In this document: piece by piece, positions 27,194-35,814 of the stretch
Position numbering within the stretch: position 1 is the first letter of the stretch
How the letters are laid out: every line of letters begins with the position of its first letter
Assembly (NCBI RefSeq): GCF_001583695.1
Contig: NZ_LOBC01000030.1
Location: forward strand, 1 to 47,521
DNA length: 47,521 nt
Direction of reading: 5' to 3'
Origin: Bacillus wiedmannii
GTDB taxonomy: Bacteria > Bacillota > Bacilli > Bacillales > Bacillaceae_G
Program-made: the position numbers and the translations under genes
The notes under the pieces: generated by a model
The model's database searches: none
Told to the model about the DNA's origin: nothing
The model's input: only the letters and a program-made list of their open reading frames with translations

Positions 27194-28882
27194 TTACATC
27201 TCCTTAGGTGCATCCACCCCAAGTAATCGTAACCCCTCTTTTAAGACAACTGTCACAGCATACACTAATGCAAGTCTGCTGTCTTTCTCTTTACTCTCTT
27301 CCAATATACGTACATTTCCGTAATATTTATTAAACGATTGTGCTAGATCTAATACGTATTTCGAAATGATTGATGGCTCATTTTTGTTGAAGGCTGCTTC
27401 AATTACTTGTGGGAATTTATTAAGTAATTTTACGACACTCCAGCTATGATCATCTTTTAATGCAAACGTACACGTTTCAAATTCTACACTTTCTTTTCTT
27501 AAAATAGAGCACGCACGTGCATGTGTGTACTGTACATACGGCCCTGTTTCCCCTTCAAATTTCAGCATGTTTTCTAATGAGAATTCAATATTATGCATAC
27601 GCTCATTTTTTAAATCGTGGAAAATAACTGCGCCAGCGCCGACTTGCTTTGCTACTTCTTCTTTCTGCTTTAAATTTGGATTTTTCTCTTCAATATTTTG
27701 TTTTGCAAGGTCAATTGCTTCCTCAAGTACTTCTTCAAGTAAAATAACTCTTCCTTTACGTGTCGACATTTTCTTGCCGTCTTTTAAAATGAACCCAAAC
27801 GGTACATGTTCCATGCCGTCAACCCAATTGTAACCAAGCTTTTTTAATACAGTGAAAAATTGATTAAAATGTAAACTTTGTTCTGGGCCAACTACATATA
27901 ACGCTTTATCAAATGCATATGTGTTTTGACGGTATACAGCTGCCGTTAAGTCACGTGTTGCGTAAATCGTCGCACCATCTGATTTTCTAATTAAGCAAGG
28001 CGGCATTCCCTCTTCTTCTAAATTAACGACTAACGCACCTTCTGACTCTTCAAGCAAATCATGTTCCTCTAAAATCCCAATAAAATCTTCCATTAAGTTA
28101 TTATAAAAAGCTTCTCCTTGAAAATTAGTAAATTCAACACCGAGAAGTTCATAAATACGAGAAAATTCTTTTAAGGATTCGTGACGGAACCAATTCCAAA
28201 GCTCAACCGCTTCTTCATCACCTTCTTCTAATTTCTTAAACCAAGCGCGTCCATCTTCTTCTAGTTCTTCGTCGTCTTTTACCTCTTCATGGAATTGAAC
28301 ATATAACTTAAATAGTTCACGGATTGGATCCTCTTTAACTACTGCTTCATTTCCCCATTTTTTATAAGCGGTAATTAACTTTCCAAACTGTGTGCCCCAG
28401 TCTCCAATATAATTAATTCCTACAACTTCGTAGCCACATTTTTCAGCGATATGTTTCAATGAATTCCCTATCATTGTAGAACGTAAATGCCCCATTGAAA
28501 AAGGTTTCGCGATATTCGGAGAGGAATAGTCGATAACTACAGTCTTTTCACATCCAAAGTGATTTTGACCGTACTTTTCTTTCTCCGCTAAAATCGTTTT
28601 TAACACTGCATCACTTACAGTTTCACGATTAAAAAATACATTTACGTAAGGACCAACAGCCTCTACCTTCGTAAAAAATGGATCACTTAATTTCTCCGCA
28701 ACTTCCTTTGCGATAAGAGCTGGTGATTTTTTATATTGCTTCGCAAGTGAAAAACATGGAAATGCCGCATCTCCGAATTCATCTTGTTTCGGCGTTTCGA
28801 TTAAATCTAAAATTTGGTTTTGTGTTAATTCATTCGTGAAAATATTAGATAAACTTTCCGCAAACTGCGTTTTATAATCCAT
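27194..28882 (-). CDS. argS: Arginyl-tRNA synthetase (Lactobacillales-like type)
   Basis: 562 residues, class I. The N-terminal Add-1 domain occupies about 1-95; the catalytic core has SSPNIAKPFSMGHLRST (HIGH variant SMGH with its first His replaced by Ser, as in related firmicute ArgRS) and DGKKMSTRKG as KMSK equivalent. The DALR anticodon domain carries GPYVQYTHARACSI. Sequence differs from the B. subtilis ArgS type, so this may be a second ArgRS of the genome (inference). A T-box with a CGC (Arg) specifier precedes it. Ribosome site AAGGAGGTTGT. Sole gene of its transcript. Confidence 0.93.
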   Translation of the reverse strand: MDYKTQFAESLSNIFTNELTQNQILDLIETPKQDEFGDAAFPCFSLAKQYKKSPALIAKEVAEKLSDPFFTKVEAVGPYVNVFFNRETVSDAVLKTILAEKEKYGQNHFGCEKTVVIDYSSPNIAKPFSMGHLRSTMIGNSLKHIAEKCGYEVVGINYIGDWGTQFGKLITAYKKWGNEAVVKEDPIRELFKLYVQFHEEVKDDEELEEDGRAWFKKLEEGDEEAVELWNWFRHESLKEFSRIYELLGVEFTNFQGEAFYNNLMEDFIGILEEHDLLEESEGALVVNLEEEGMPPCLIRKSDGATIYATRDLTAAVYRQNTYAFDKALYVVGPEQSLHFNQFFTVLKKLGYNWVDGMEHVPFGFILKDGKKMSTRKGRVILLEEVLEEAIDLAKQNIEEKNPNLKQKEEVAKQVGAGAVIFHDLKNERMHNIEFSLENMLKFEGETGPYVQYTHARACSILRKESVEFETCTFALKDDHSWSVVKLLNKFPQVIEAAFNKNEPSIISKYVLDLAQSFNKYYGNVRILEESKEKDSRLALVYAVTVVLKEGLRLLGVDAPKEM

Positions 28883-28911
28883 ACTACAACCTCCTTAATT
28901 TTTAAAACACA

Positions 28912-29138
28912 AAAAACTCGTCTCTAAAAAGAGACGAGTTTTAACCCGTGGTACCACCCTTGTTGTTCATTACGAACCACTTTCCCGTTTATAACGAGGA
29001 CAGGGGGCCTCGGCTTACTCTACTATTCGTTCAAGAAGCATCTCCGAAGTGCGCTTCATCTTTTTCTTCTGCACTAGGCTCACACCACCCCTAGCTCGCT
29101 TTCCTTCAAAAAAAGACTACTCTCTTCGTCATCGACAG
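28912..29138 (-). promoter_or_regulatory. T-box riboswitch leader of argS
   Basis: Minus-strand leader with GCGAGCTAGGGGTGGTGTGAGC, specifier loop GATGAAGCGCAC (codon CGC, Arg) closed by CGAAG/CTTCG, T-box AAGGGTGGTACCACGGG (complement of 28945-28961) and terminator AAAACTCGTCTCT...AGAGACGAGTTTT (28912-28942). The bulge differs slightly (CCACGG instead of CCGCGG). Confidence 0.95.
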
Positions 29139-29160
29139 TATATTTAATTAATTATTGCTT

Positions 29161-29188
29161 ATTATACATTTTTTCAAACAATTAGCAA
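29161..29188 (-). promoter_or_regulatory. Promoter of the argS T-box transcript
   Basis: Minus-strand TTGCTA (complement of 29183-29188), 16-nt spacer, consensus TATAAT (complement of 29161-29166). The -35 overlaps the last codons of the upstream methyltransferase gene. Confidence 0.6.
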
Positions 29189-29958
29189 GGGTCAATTACA
29201 CCAAAGTGAAACTTAGCACTTTTTCTTTTGTATACGTGAAAATTGTGTTTTTCAAATCTAGAACTACGGAAATGATCTTTCAAAACGACACGCTTTCTCG
29301 CCACACGCTTCGCTTCCGCAATTGTTTCATCAGTAATATCATGATACAAAGCGAAGTGTTTTAATCCTTTTATTCCATCTGATTCTATAACAGTTTCTTC
29401 AAACATTGGATCAAGGTATACGACATCATAACTATTATCTTCACATTGTGTTAAAAATGCGTAATGCTCCGTTTGCTTCACATCGATTTGTTGCATTGCC
29501 TCATCAATTTCAGAAACAGATGAAGACCATGTTTTCAAACCATTTTCCATAATATAAGCCATATACTCATTGCCTTCAAGTCCCGTTACTTTTCCGCTTT
29601 CACCAACAATATAACTAGCTACAATACTATCTGATGCCATGCCAAGCGTACAATCTAACACTGTCATTCCGCTCTCTAATTGCGTGGCTTGTACAAACGG
29701 ATCATGTTCTCCGCGCATTAACCTTTTCACACGAAACATCGCTGAGTTTGGATGAAAGAAAAACGACTCTTCCGTTCCTCTCGGATAAATAGCTAATCGG
29801 TTTTTCCCTACAACAAGTACATCTTGTTCATACTGCTCATGCAGTTTATGTACTGGTACGTCATTACGTTTAACGAAAGAACGATTTAATTCTGCTGCTA
29901 CCTTGTTTGCATAATCTGTCATTTCTTTGTTCGTTCTTCCTGCTGTTGTTACGATCAT
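29182..29958 (-). CDS. ypiP: Class I SAM-dependent methyltransferase (RsmJ/YpiP-like)
   Basis: 258 residues similar to B. subtilis YpiP and the RsmJ fold. SAM-binding motif I is MTVLDCTLGMASDSIVAS (about 105-122), followed by acidic motif II GLEGNEY and the catalytic-type motif VVYLDPMFE (motif IV, DPMF as in RsmJ). RsmJ methylates a guanosine of 16S rRNA in E. coli; whether this firmicute protein does so is not established. The N-terminal 80 residues form a small beta domain. It lies between brxA and argS, as a single gene or downstream of brxA past a terminator. Confidence 0.8.
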   Translation of the reverse strand: MIVTTAGRTNKEMTDYANKVAAELNRSFVKRNDVPVHKLHEQYEQDVLVVGKNRLAIYPRGTEESFFFHPNSAMFRVKRLMRGEHDPFVQATQLESGMTVLDCTLGMASDSIVASYIVGESGKVTGLEGNEYMAYIMENGLKTWSSSVSEIDEAMQQIDVKQTEHYAFLTQCEDNSYDVVYLDPMFEETVIESDGIKGLKHFALYHDITDETIAEAKRVARKRVVLKDHFRSSRFEKHNFHVYKRKSAKFHFGVIDPC

Positions 29959-29980
29959 TTTTTCACCTCTATATAAAGAA

Positions 29981-30004
29981 AAGAGGGAGATTTACTCTCC
30001 CCCT
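29981..30004 (-). terminator. Terminator after brxA
   Basis: GAGGGAGA pairs with TCTCCCCC around TTTAC. Read on the minus strand it is followed by TTTTCTTT. It lies just past the brxA stop. Confidence 0.75.
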
Positions 30005-30007
30005 TCT

Positions 30008-30442
30008 TTAGCAATTCTTTTCAAAAGCTTGTTCTAAGTTCGTAATAATTTCGTCCATAGTTGCACCTTCAATTTCATGGCGGTGAATGAAGTGAACAAC
30101 TTCTTTTCCTTTTAATAATGCCATAGATGGTGAAGATGGAGGAATTTCTCCGAAGTATTCACGCATTTTTGCAGTAGCATCTTTATCTTGGCCTGCGAAT
30201 ACAGTTACAAGATGATCAGGTTGTTTTTCAGCACGAACAACTGCTTGACCTGCTGATGGACGTGCTAAACCAGCTGCACAACCACAAACAGAGTTTACAA
30301 CTACTAAAGTTGTACCTGCCGTGTTTTCCATAAATTCTGTTACAGCTTCTTCTGTAGTTAACTCTTCAAACCCAGAACGCACTAATTCTTGACGCATTGG
30401 GATTACCATTTGACGCATGTATTCTTCATAAGCATTTGACAT
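30008..30442 (-). CDS. brxA: Bacilliredoxin BrxA (YphP family)
   Basis: 144 residues, nearly colinear with B. subtilis YphP. The thioredoxin-like fold carries the CGC motif (NSVCGCAAGLARPS, about residues 50-63), which removes bacillithiol from mixed disulfides on proteins after oxidative stress, acting with bacillithiol and its reductase. C-terminal HRHEIEGATMDEI is family-conserved. ATG at 30442 has GGAGAGATT upstream. Cytoplasmic. Followed by a terminator, so mainly monocistronic. Confidence 0.93.
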   Translation of the reverse strand: MSNAYEEYMRQMVIPMRQELVRSGFEELTTEEAVTEFMENTAGTTLVVVNSVCGCAAGLARPSAGQAVVRAEKQPDHLVTVFAGQDKDATAKMREYFGEIPPSSPSMALLKGKEVVHFIHRHEIEGATMDEIITNLEQAFEKNC

Positions 30443-30525
30443 CTTGTAATCTCTCCTTCAACTTTCATTCCAAATTCATCATATCACGCTCTATTACTAG
30501 GTGCAAAAGAAAGATTACGATGATT

Positions 30526-30909
30526 TCATTTTTTTGTAGGGATTTCACAAACCCCTTCACGGCAATGTCCAACTGGGACAAGTTTTCTATTGTTAGCGAT
30601 ATAATCGTATACTTTACTTCCAAATCCAAGTACAATAGATAGTTTTATAAAAGGCACGGCAAACCAGTAAGATGGAACAGCCTTTGCTAATACATGTATG
30701 CTATGAATCCCGTCATACCACTTATTATTTTTCAAAATATACAATCTTTGTTCCATCTTGCTTTGTAGTTCTTGAGAGAGTTCATATTTCTCAACTACAT
30801 CTTCATCTCGAAATGAAACAAATTTCATCTTACCCTTTTTATCTAATTTTTTCGTACGTTCAGCAACCGCCGTACACATCGGGCACCAACTATCATAGAA
30901 AACAATCAT
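30526..30909 (-). CDS. DCC-family thiol-disulfide oxidoreductase (DUF393/YuxK-like)
   Basis: 127 residues beginning MIVFYDSWCPMCTAVAERTKKLD. The DxWCxxC motif at residues 6-12 defines the DCC (DUF393) family with a thioredoxin-like fold; a redox role is inferred. A second Cys pair occurs near the C-terminus (HCREGVC). It starts 3 nt after the cvfC stop, so the two are co-transcribed. Confidence 0.85.
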   Translation of the reverse strand: MIVFYDSWCPMCTAVAERTKKLDKKGKMKFVSFRDEDVVEKYELSQELQSKMEQRLYILKNNKWYDGIHSIHVLAKAVPSYWFAVPFIKLSIVLGFGSKVYDYIANNRKLVPVGHCREGVCEIPTKK

Positions 30910-30912
30910 ACA

Positions 30913-32040
30913 TTATTCTCCTTTACGAGACTCCGTCATTTGTTTCCATACAGAACCTTTTGCTTCTTCTCCGCCTTCAATACGCTCTAATGCTAGACGC
31001 GCTTGCATCGCTACTTCAAACTCTGGATCATCTTGCGCTGCTTTTAATGCCGGAATCGCACTTTCATCTCCAAGTTCAAATAAGAACATCGCTGCACGCC
31101 AGCGTACTAATTTACTTGAATCTTTCAGAGATTTAATCATAACGAACATCGCTGCTGGATCACCTACGTCTGATAAGCAATCGCCCGCTGTACGGCGAAC
31201 ACTTACTGAACGATCTAATAACGCTTTATATAATAACGGCAATACTCCATCACCTTTTACCATACCTAAATACGCTGTTGCTAAACGGCGGATCGAAACT
31301 TTTTCATCATCTAACGCCATCTTCAACACTGGCATATCTTCTTCAGTAGGATCCATTTGTTCTAATGCCGCAAAACGGTTTTTCCAGTCAGCATCTTTCA
31401 TCATCTCTTCTGTTACTTTATATGGCTCACGCTTTTGAATCGTTACTTCAACAGCACCTGCCTGGTTTAATAATTCTTTAACTGTTTCATTTACACGTTC
31501 TTCTGAATAAGCAGCAACAATTTCTTCTACTACTTCTTTCCCGATTTCTTCAAAATTACCGTAACGTGTACTTTGTTCCACCCATTTACGTTCTTTTACA
31601 ACGTTTGGTGCAGACATTTGAACTTTCATAATTGATTCTTTAAAACGATCTGGTAAACCAACACGTTCTTCCGATGTTCCATCTGTTAACTTTACTTGCA
31701 TTGGAATTGTAAAGAACATTTGAACAAACACTTTCACTTCTCCAAAATGAGCAAGTTGTTGTTCTTCACTCTCTTCTACTACCTCTTCGCCGAAAACAGC
31801 ACGAACTTGTTGTAATAAAACTTTCCAGTCATACTTTGCATTTCGCTCCACCGCTAAAAAGTCGGCTACATGATATACACCTTTAATGCCTTCAATTTTC
31901 AAAATTTCTTGCACTTGCATTGGTGCTTGTTCTTTATTTTCATTTGTATAATTATTACGCGCTCCTGATGGTAATACTTCATTCAAAATAACTTTCATTG
32001 TATTTGGACTTGGCGTGGGTTCAATTGCTTTAATCTTCAC
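30913..32040 (-). CDS. cvfC: Conserved virulence factor C (CvfC/YpgR) family protein
   Basis: 375 residues. The N-terminal 85 residues match the Nfu/virulence-factor scaffold domain (EPTPSPNTMKVILNEVLP). The C-terminal half is HEAT-like repeats (DEKVSIRRLATAYLGMV, DRSVSVRRTAGDCLSDV, DSSKLVRWRAAMFLFELG, DPEFEVAMQARLALERI). The family is named from Staphylococcus aureus CvfC, where loss reduces virulence; B. subtilis YpgR is the homolog. Molecular role unknown; the Nfu_N scaffold hints at iron-sulfur cluster handling. Operon with the DCC-family gene. Confidence 0.88.
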   Translation of the reverse strand: MKIKAIEPTPSPNTMKVILNEVLPSGARNNYTNENKEQAPMQVQEILKIEGIKGVYHVADFLAVERNAKYDWKVLLQQVRAVFGEEVVEESEEQQLAHFGEVKVFVQMFFTIPMQVKLTDGTSEERVGLPDRFKESIMKVQMSAPNVVKERKWVEQSTRYGNFEEIGKEVVEEIVAAYSEERVNETVKELLNQAGAVEVTIQKREPYKVTEEMMKDADWKNRFAALEQMDPTEEDMPVLKMALDDEKVSIRRLATAYLGMVKGDGVLPLLYKALLDRSVSVRRTAGDCLSDVGDPAAMFVMIKSLKDSSKLVRWRAAMFLFELGDESAIPALKAAQDDPEFEVAMQARLALERIEGGEEAKGSVWKQMTESRKGE

Positions 32041-32205
32041 GTAAAAAACTCTCCTTTATTGCATGTTCTTAGCTGTATTGTAACATGTTCCACCTCTTTA
32101 AACCTACTCGGATGCTTTATCTTGCTGATTTCTTTCCATCATCATACTTTTTCATTCTTTCTCTTTCCACCTAATTCCCCCAAACCCATTGTTTAAAATC
32201 CCATC

Positions 32206-32544
32206 TTATTGCGATGCCCCCTCCCGCCTTTTCTCCAAAAATGTAATGCTCTCAATCAGAACTTCCGTTATATATATTCTCTTTCCTTGATCATCCTCGT
32301 AATTCCTCGTATGAATACGTCCAGTAATTCCAACAAGTGACCCCTTCTTACAATATTCAGTTACATTCTCAGCCGATTTTCTCCAAACGACACAATTAAT
32401 AAAATCTACTTGTTGCTCACCTAGACTATTTCGAAAACCTCTATTCACCGCAACACATATTCGTGCATAAGCGACACCTTGCTTTGTGTAGTATAATTCT
32501 GGCTCCTTTGTCAATCTACCGATTAATACAACTCGATTCATCAT
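32206..32544 (-). CDS. ssbB: Single-stranded DNA-binding protein SsbB-type
   Basis: 112 residues: one OB fold ([19 protein letters not shown], then [14 protein letters not shown] and [17 protein letters not shown]) with almost no acidic C-terminal tail. This short form matches B. subtilis SsbB, which protects incoming DNA in natural competence, rather than the 170-residue SsbA. The start MM has GAGGTGG upstream. A 10-bp perfect hairpin sits directly upstream of the ribosome site, and an AAAA-N5-TTTT element resembling a ComK half-box occurs further up. ComK control is inferred from B. subtilis. Confidence 0.88.
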   Translation of the reverse strand: MMNRVVLIGRLTKEPELYYTKQGVAYARICVAVNRGFRNSLGEQQVDFINCVVWRKSAENVTEYCKKGSLVGITGRIHTRNYEDDQGKRIYITEVLIESITFLEKRREGASQ

Positions 32545-32564
32545 ATGTTATACCACCTCACATA

Positions 32565-32587
32565 TTTTTCTTTATTGTAAAGAAAAA
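32565..32587 (-). promoter_or_regulatory. Hairpin in the ssbB 5' untranslated region
   Basis: TTTTTCTTTA (32565-32574) and TAAAGAAAAA (32578-32587) are a perfect 10-bp inverted repeat with a 3-nt loop, ending 5 nt before the ssbB ribosome site CCACCTC complement. Confidence 0.5.
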
Positions 32588-32664
32588 TGTATGAAGGGTA
32601 AAAAACGTAAAATAATATATTTTAAAGTAAAAAATATTATTTTATATGCTGTAAAAGAAAAAAA

Positions 32665-32697
32665 GAAACCTTACATATATTAAACATGTAAGGTTTC
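32665..32697 (-). terminator. Terminator after the small hypothetical gene
   Basis: GAAACCTTACAT (32665-32676) and ATGTAAGGTTTC (32686-32697) form a perfect 12-bp stem. On the minus strand it is followed by TTTTTTTC. Confidence 0.9.
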
Positions 32698-32702
32698 AAA
32701 AT

Positions 32703-32957
32703 TTATACTTCACTACAGGAAATGTAATATCCACCGCGAGCCATCTTTATCTCAACACGATACATTACATTTTCTAAGTAAAAAGTAATCGGTTTAACTT
32801 TACTCTCAAAATTCAATTGTTCCTGACATTCAACCGCATACCTTTCGATAGCGGAAATAATAACTTCTGATGATGGATACGTTAAAGCATCTTCTAGTTC
32901 TATGAAAAAACTTTTAGAAAATAGTTTTTTCATAATCCCTTTCTTCTCTTTCATCAT
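32703..32957 (-). CDS. Small hypothetical protein
   Basis: 84 residues from ATG at 32957, chosen because AAGGGGGATGG precedes it; upstream in-frame codons lack a site. Sequence starts MMKEKKGIMKKLFSKSFFIELEDAL, has a helical middle with several acidic residues and a beta-rich end (FYLENVMYRVEIKMARGGYYISCSEV). Single Cys near each end. No membrane segment or known domain. Own terminator, so probably monocistronic. I do not recognise the family. Confidence 0.65.
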   Translation of the reverse strand: MMKEKKGIMKKLFSKSFFIELEDALTYPSSEVIISAIERYAVECQEQLNFESKVKPITFYLENVMYRVEIKMARGGYYISCSEV

Positions 32958-33076
32958 ATTCCATCCCCCTTCAATTTGATTTACCAACAACCATATTATA
33001 CCATTACCGAAATTAACCTGCATTAACAGGCAGTATAAGCCTCACTGATTAAAATTTCACTCTATCTTTGAAAATA

Positions 33077-33111
33077 AAAAAATCCTGCATTTTTCATGCA
33101 GGATTTTTTTA
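33077..33111 (-). terminator. Terminator after the BI-1 family gene
   Basis: AAATCCTGCAT...ATGCAGGATTT forms an 11-bp stem with A- and T-runs on the two sides, immediately after the stop codon. Confidence 0.88.
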
Positions 33112-33843
33112 TTAGTCATTTTTCGTAAAGTAAGAAACGAAACGAAGAATTTCTAAGTATAACCAAACTAATGTAAGCATTAGTCCCATCGCAGTGTACC
33201 ACTCCATATATTTCGGAGCTTGACTACGTACACCATTTTCGATTAAATCGAAATCTAGTAATAAGTTTAATGCAGCAACTACGATAACAACTGCACTAAT
33301 AATAATACCAATCGTACCGCCTTGGTGAATGTACGGAACAGTTACACCAAACATGTTTAGTAGAAATACGACTAAATACATAACCATAATTCCAAGTGTT
33401 GCTGCCATCACGCCTGTACGGAATTTATCCGTTACCTTTACTACACGCGTTGCATATAACACTAACATTGCAAATAGAATTGAGATTGTTAGTAATACAG
33501 CATTTAAAACGATAGAATCGCCAAACTTCATTGTATAAACCGCTGAAATACTACCTAATACAACCCCTTCTACTGCCGCATAGATTGGTGCACCAAAAGG
33601 TGAAATACGTGGGAAGAACATAGACGCAAATGCGATGATTGCCGCAACGATTAAAGCACCAATTAGTACTGGCATCTTCATCGTCCCCTGCATCATCTGT
33701 ATGTATGAATAGACAGACGTTGCAAGTAGCAAGATAAGCATAATAAACGTTTTGCCTACTGTTCCGCCAATCGTCATCGCAGAAGCACTTGCTCCCTCTT
33801 TACGGAATGCCTCTTTTTTCAACATTGGATTAGATGTTCTCAT
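33112..33843 (-). CDS. Bax inhibitor-1 / YccA family membrane protein
   Basis: 243 residues with seven predicted membrane segments. A cytoplasmic N-terminus MRTSNPMLKKEAFRKEG is typical of the PF12811 subgroup. The conserved acidic residues of the fold appear in FDLIENGV near residue 198. Members include B. subtilis YetJ, a pH-sensitive calcium leak channel; function here is inferred from the family. Ribosome site AGGAGGG. Monocistronic between an ABC-F gene and a small ORF. Confidence 0.85.
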   Translation of the reverse strand: MRTSNPMLKKEAFRKEGASASAMTIGGTVGKTFIMLILLLATSVYSYIQMMQGTMKMPVLIGALIVAAIIAFASMFFPRISPFGAPIYAAVEGVVLGSISAVYTMKFGDSIVLNAVLLTISILFAMLVLYATRVVKVTDKFRTGVMAATLGIMVMYLVVFLLNMFGVTVPYIHQGGTIGIIISAVVIVVAALNLLLDFDLIENGVRSQAPKYMEWYTAMGLMLTLVWLYLEILRFVSYFTKND

Positions 33844-33918
33844 TTTTTCCCTCCTAAAATAGGTTCTACCAATAGTGTAAAGTTTTTCTCTTTACTTTTC
33901 AATATATGCAGCTTGTTT

Positions 33919-35814
33919 TTATTTTAATCCTTCAACGATGTCTGATAGTTCACTCCATCTTTCCATCGTTTTTTCTAGCTCTTCTTCTGTTTTTTGCTGT
34001 GCTTCAGATAATTCTTGTGCCTTTGTGAAGTCAGATCCAACTTTCGTAAGTTCTTCTCCAATTGACTCAATTTTCTCTTCTAGTTCAGCAATTGTATCTT
34101 CAATTGTTTCCCATTCACGCTGCTCCTTGTATGAAAGTTTACGTTTACGTTGTTGTTTCGGAGCTTCTTCTACCACTTTTTTCTCTTTTTGAACTTCCGC
34201 CTTCTCAATAAGTTCTTTCGTCTTTTCCATTTCTAAAAAGTCCGTATAACTACCTAGGAATTCACGCACTTCGCCTCCACCACTAAAGATGAACAATTCA
34301 TCTACTACTTTATCTAAGAAGTAACGGTCATGCGATACAGTTAAAACGACACCTGGGAAATCTTCTAAATAATCTTCCAGTACTGTTAATGTTTGTGTAT
34401 CTAGATCATTCGTAGGTTCATCCAGTAATAGTACGTTTGGTTCTCCCATTAAAATACGTAATAAATATAAACGTCTTCTTTCACCACCAGATAGTTTACC
34501 AAGCGGTGTACCATGTGAGTGCGTCGGGAATAAGAAACGTTCTAGCATTTGAGATGCACCAATTACTTTTCCATCTGTCGTATGAATAACTTCTGCAATC
34601 TCTTTAATGTATTCAATCATACGCTGATTTAAATTCATCTCTTCATTTTCTTGCGTATAATAAGCAACTTTTACAGTTTGTCCTACTTCAACTTCACCAC
34701 TATCAGGAGCTAACTTGCCTGCAAGCATATTTAATAGAGAAGATTTTCCGCTTCCATTCGCTCCAATGATTCCGATACGATCTCCTGGTTTCACAATATG
34801 ATTAAAGTTGTGTAATACCGTTTTATCACCGAATTTTTTCGTTACATCTTTTAACTCAAGTACTTTTTTACCGAGGCGACTGCCGCTAAGCGCAATATCA
34901 ACTGACTGTTTTGCAGCTGGTCCTTCTTGACCTTTTAACTCATCAAATCGTTGAATACGTGCTTTTTGCTTTGTCGAACGAGCTTTTGCACCGCGGCGGA
35001 TCCATGCTAGTTCGCGGCGATATAAGTTTTGACGTTTTGATTCTTGCGCAATTTCTTGTTCTTCACGAAGTGCTTTCGCTTCTAAAAATGTACTATAGTT
35101 TCCTTCGTAACTATATAGTTTACCATTGTCTAATTCAAAAATACGGTTTGTCACACGATCTAAGAAATAACGATCATGGGTTACAAGTAATACCGCACCA
35201 TTATATCTTGCTAAATATTCTTCCAACCATTCAACTGTCTCATGGTCAAGATGGTTCGTAGGCTCATCCAAAATTAATAAATCAGGTGTTTCAATAAAAC
35301 ATTGCGCCATTGCAATACGCTTTTTTTGTCCACCAGATAGGTTTCCAACAGTTGCTGTAAAATCAGTAATTCCTAATTTCGTTAATAACGATTTTGCATT
35401 CGCATTTGCTTCCCATGCACTCATCGCATCCATACGTTGCTGCACTGCAAATAATTGTTCCTGTACTTTTTCATTACTTGGATCTTTTTCGATATTTAAT
35501 AACGATTGTTCATAATCACGAAGAAGACGAATTAAAGGTGTATCACCATGGAACACTTGCTCTAATACTGTTAGTTTTTCATCAAACTCTGGTTGCTGTG
35601 ATAAATAACTAATTGTATACCCACGGGAATGCGTCATATCACCTGTATCAGGAGTTTCTAACCCTGCAATAATTTTTAATAATGTCGATTTACCAGTACC
35701 GTTTACACCAATAATTCCGACACGTTGTCCTTCTGTAATACTACATGATAATCCATCAAATAACGGTTTTTCTCCGTATGATTTCGATAAGTTTTCCACA
35801 GTTAACATTTTCAT
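33919..35814 (-). CDS. ABC-F family ATPase (YfmR/Uup-like)
   Basis: 631 residues from ATG at 35814, whose ATGA overlaps the stop of the HD gene; a GTG 15 nt upstream is a poorer choice. Two ABC ATPase domains without membrane segments: Walker A GVNGTGKST and GANGSGKSS, signatures LSGGQKKRIAM and LSGGERRRLYL, Walker B LLILDEPTNHLD and VLLLDEPTNDLD. A linker lies between them. The C-terminus (about 545-631) is a lysine/glutamate coiled coil. ABC-F proteins act on ribosomes; YfmR relieves stalling together with EF-P in B. subtilis. Antibiotic-target protection is possible but not indicated. Confidence 0.9.
   Translation of the reverse strand: MKMLTVENLSKSYGEKPLFDGLSCSITEGQRVGIIGVNGTGKSTLLKIIAGLETPDTGDMTHSRGYTISYLSQQPEFDEKLTVLEQVFHGDTPLIRLLRDYEQSLLNIEKDPSNEKVQEQLFAVQQRMDAMSAWEANANAKSLLTKLGITDFTATVGNLSGGQKKRIAMAQCFIETPDLLILDEPTNHLDHETVEWLEEYLARYNGAVLLVTHDRYFLDRVTNRIFELDNGKLYSYEGNYSTFLEAKALREEQEIAQESKRQNLYRRELAWIRRGAKARSTKQKARIQRFDELKGQEGPAAKQSVDIALSGSRLGKKVLELKDVTKKFGDKTVLHNFNHIVKPGDRIGIIGANGSGKSSLLNMLAGKLAPDSGEVEVGQTVKVAYYTQENEEMNLNQRMIEYIKEIAEVIHTTDGKVIGASQMLERFLFPTHSHGTPLGKLSGGERRRLYLLRILMGEPNVLLLDEPTNDLDTQTLTVLEDYLEDFPGVVLTVSHDRYFLDKVVDELFIFSGGGEVREFLGSYTDFLEMEKTKELIEKAEVQKEKKVVEEAPKQQRKRKLSYKEQREWETIEDTIAELEEKIESIGEELTKVGSDFTKAQELSEAQQKTEEELEKTMERWSELSDIVEGLK

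Noticed and set aside
30672-31136. 154-codon plus-strand ORF across the DCC-family and cvfC genes
   Set aside because: Antisense shadow covering two well-supported minus-strand genes.
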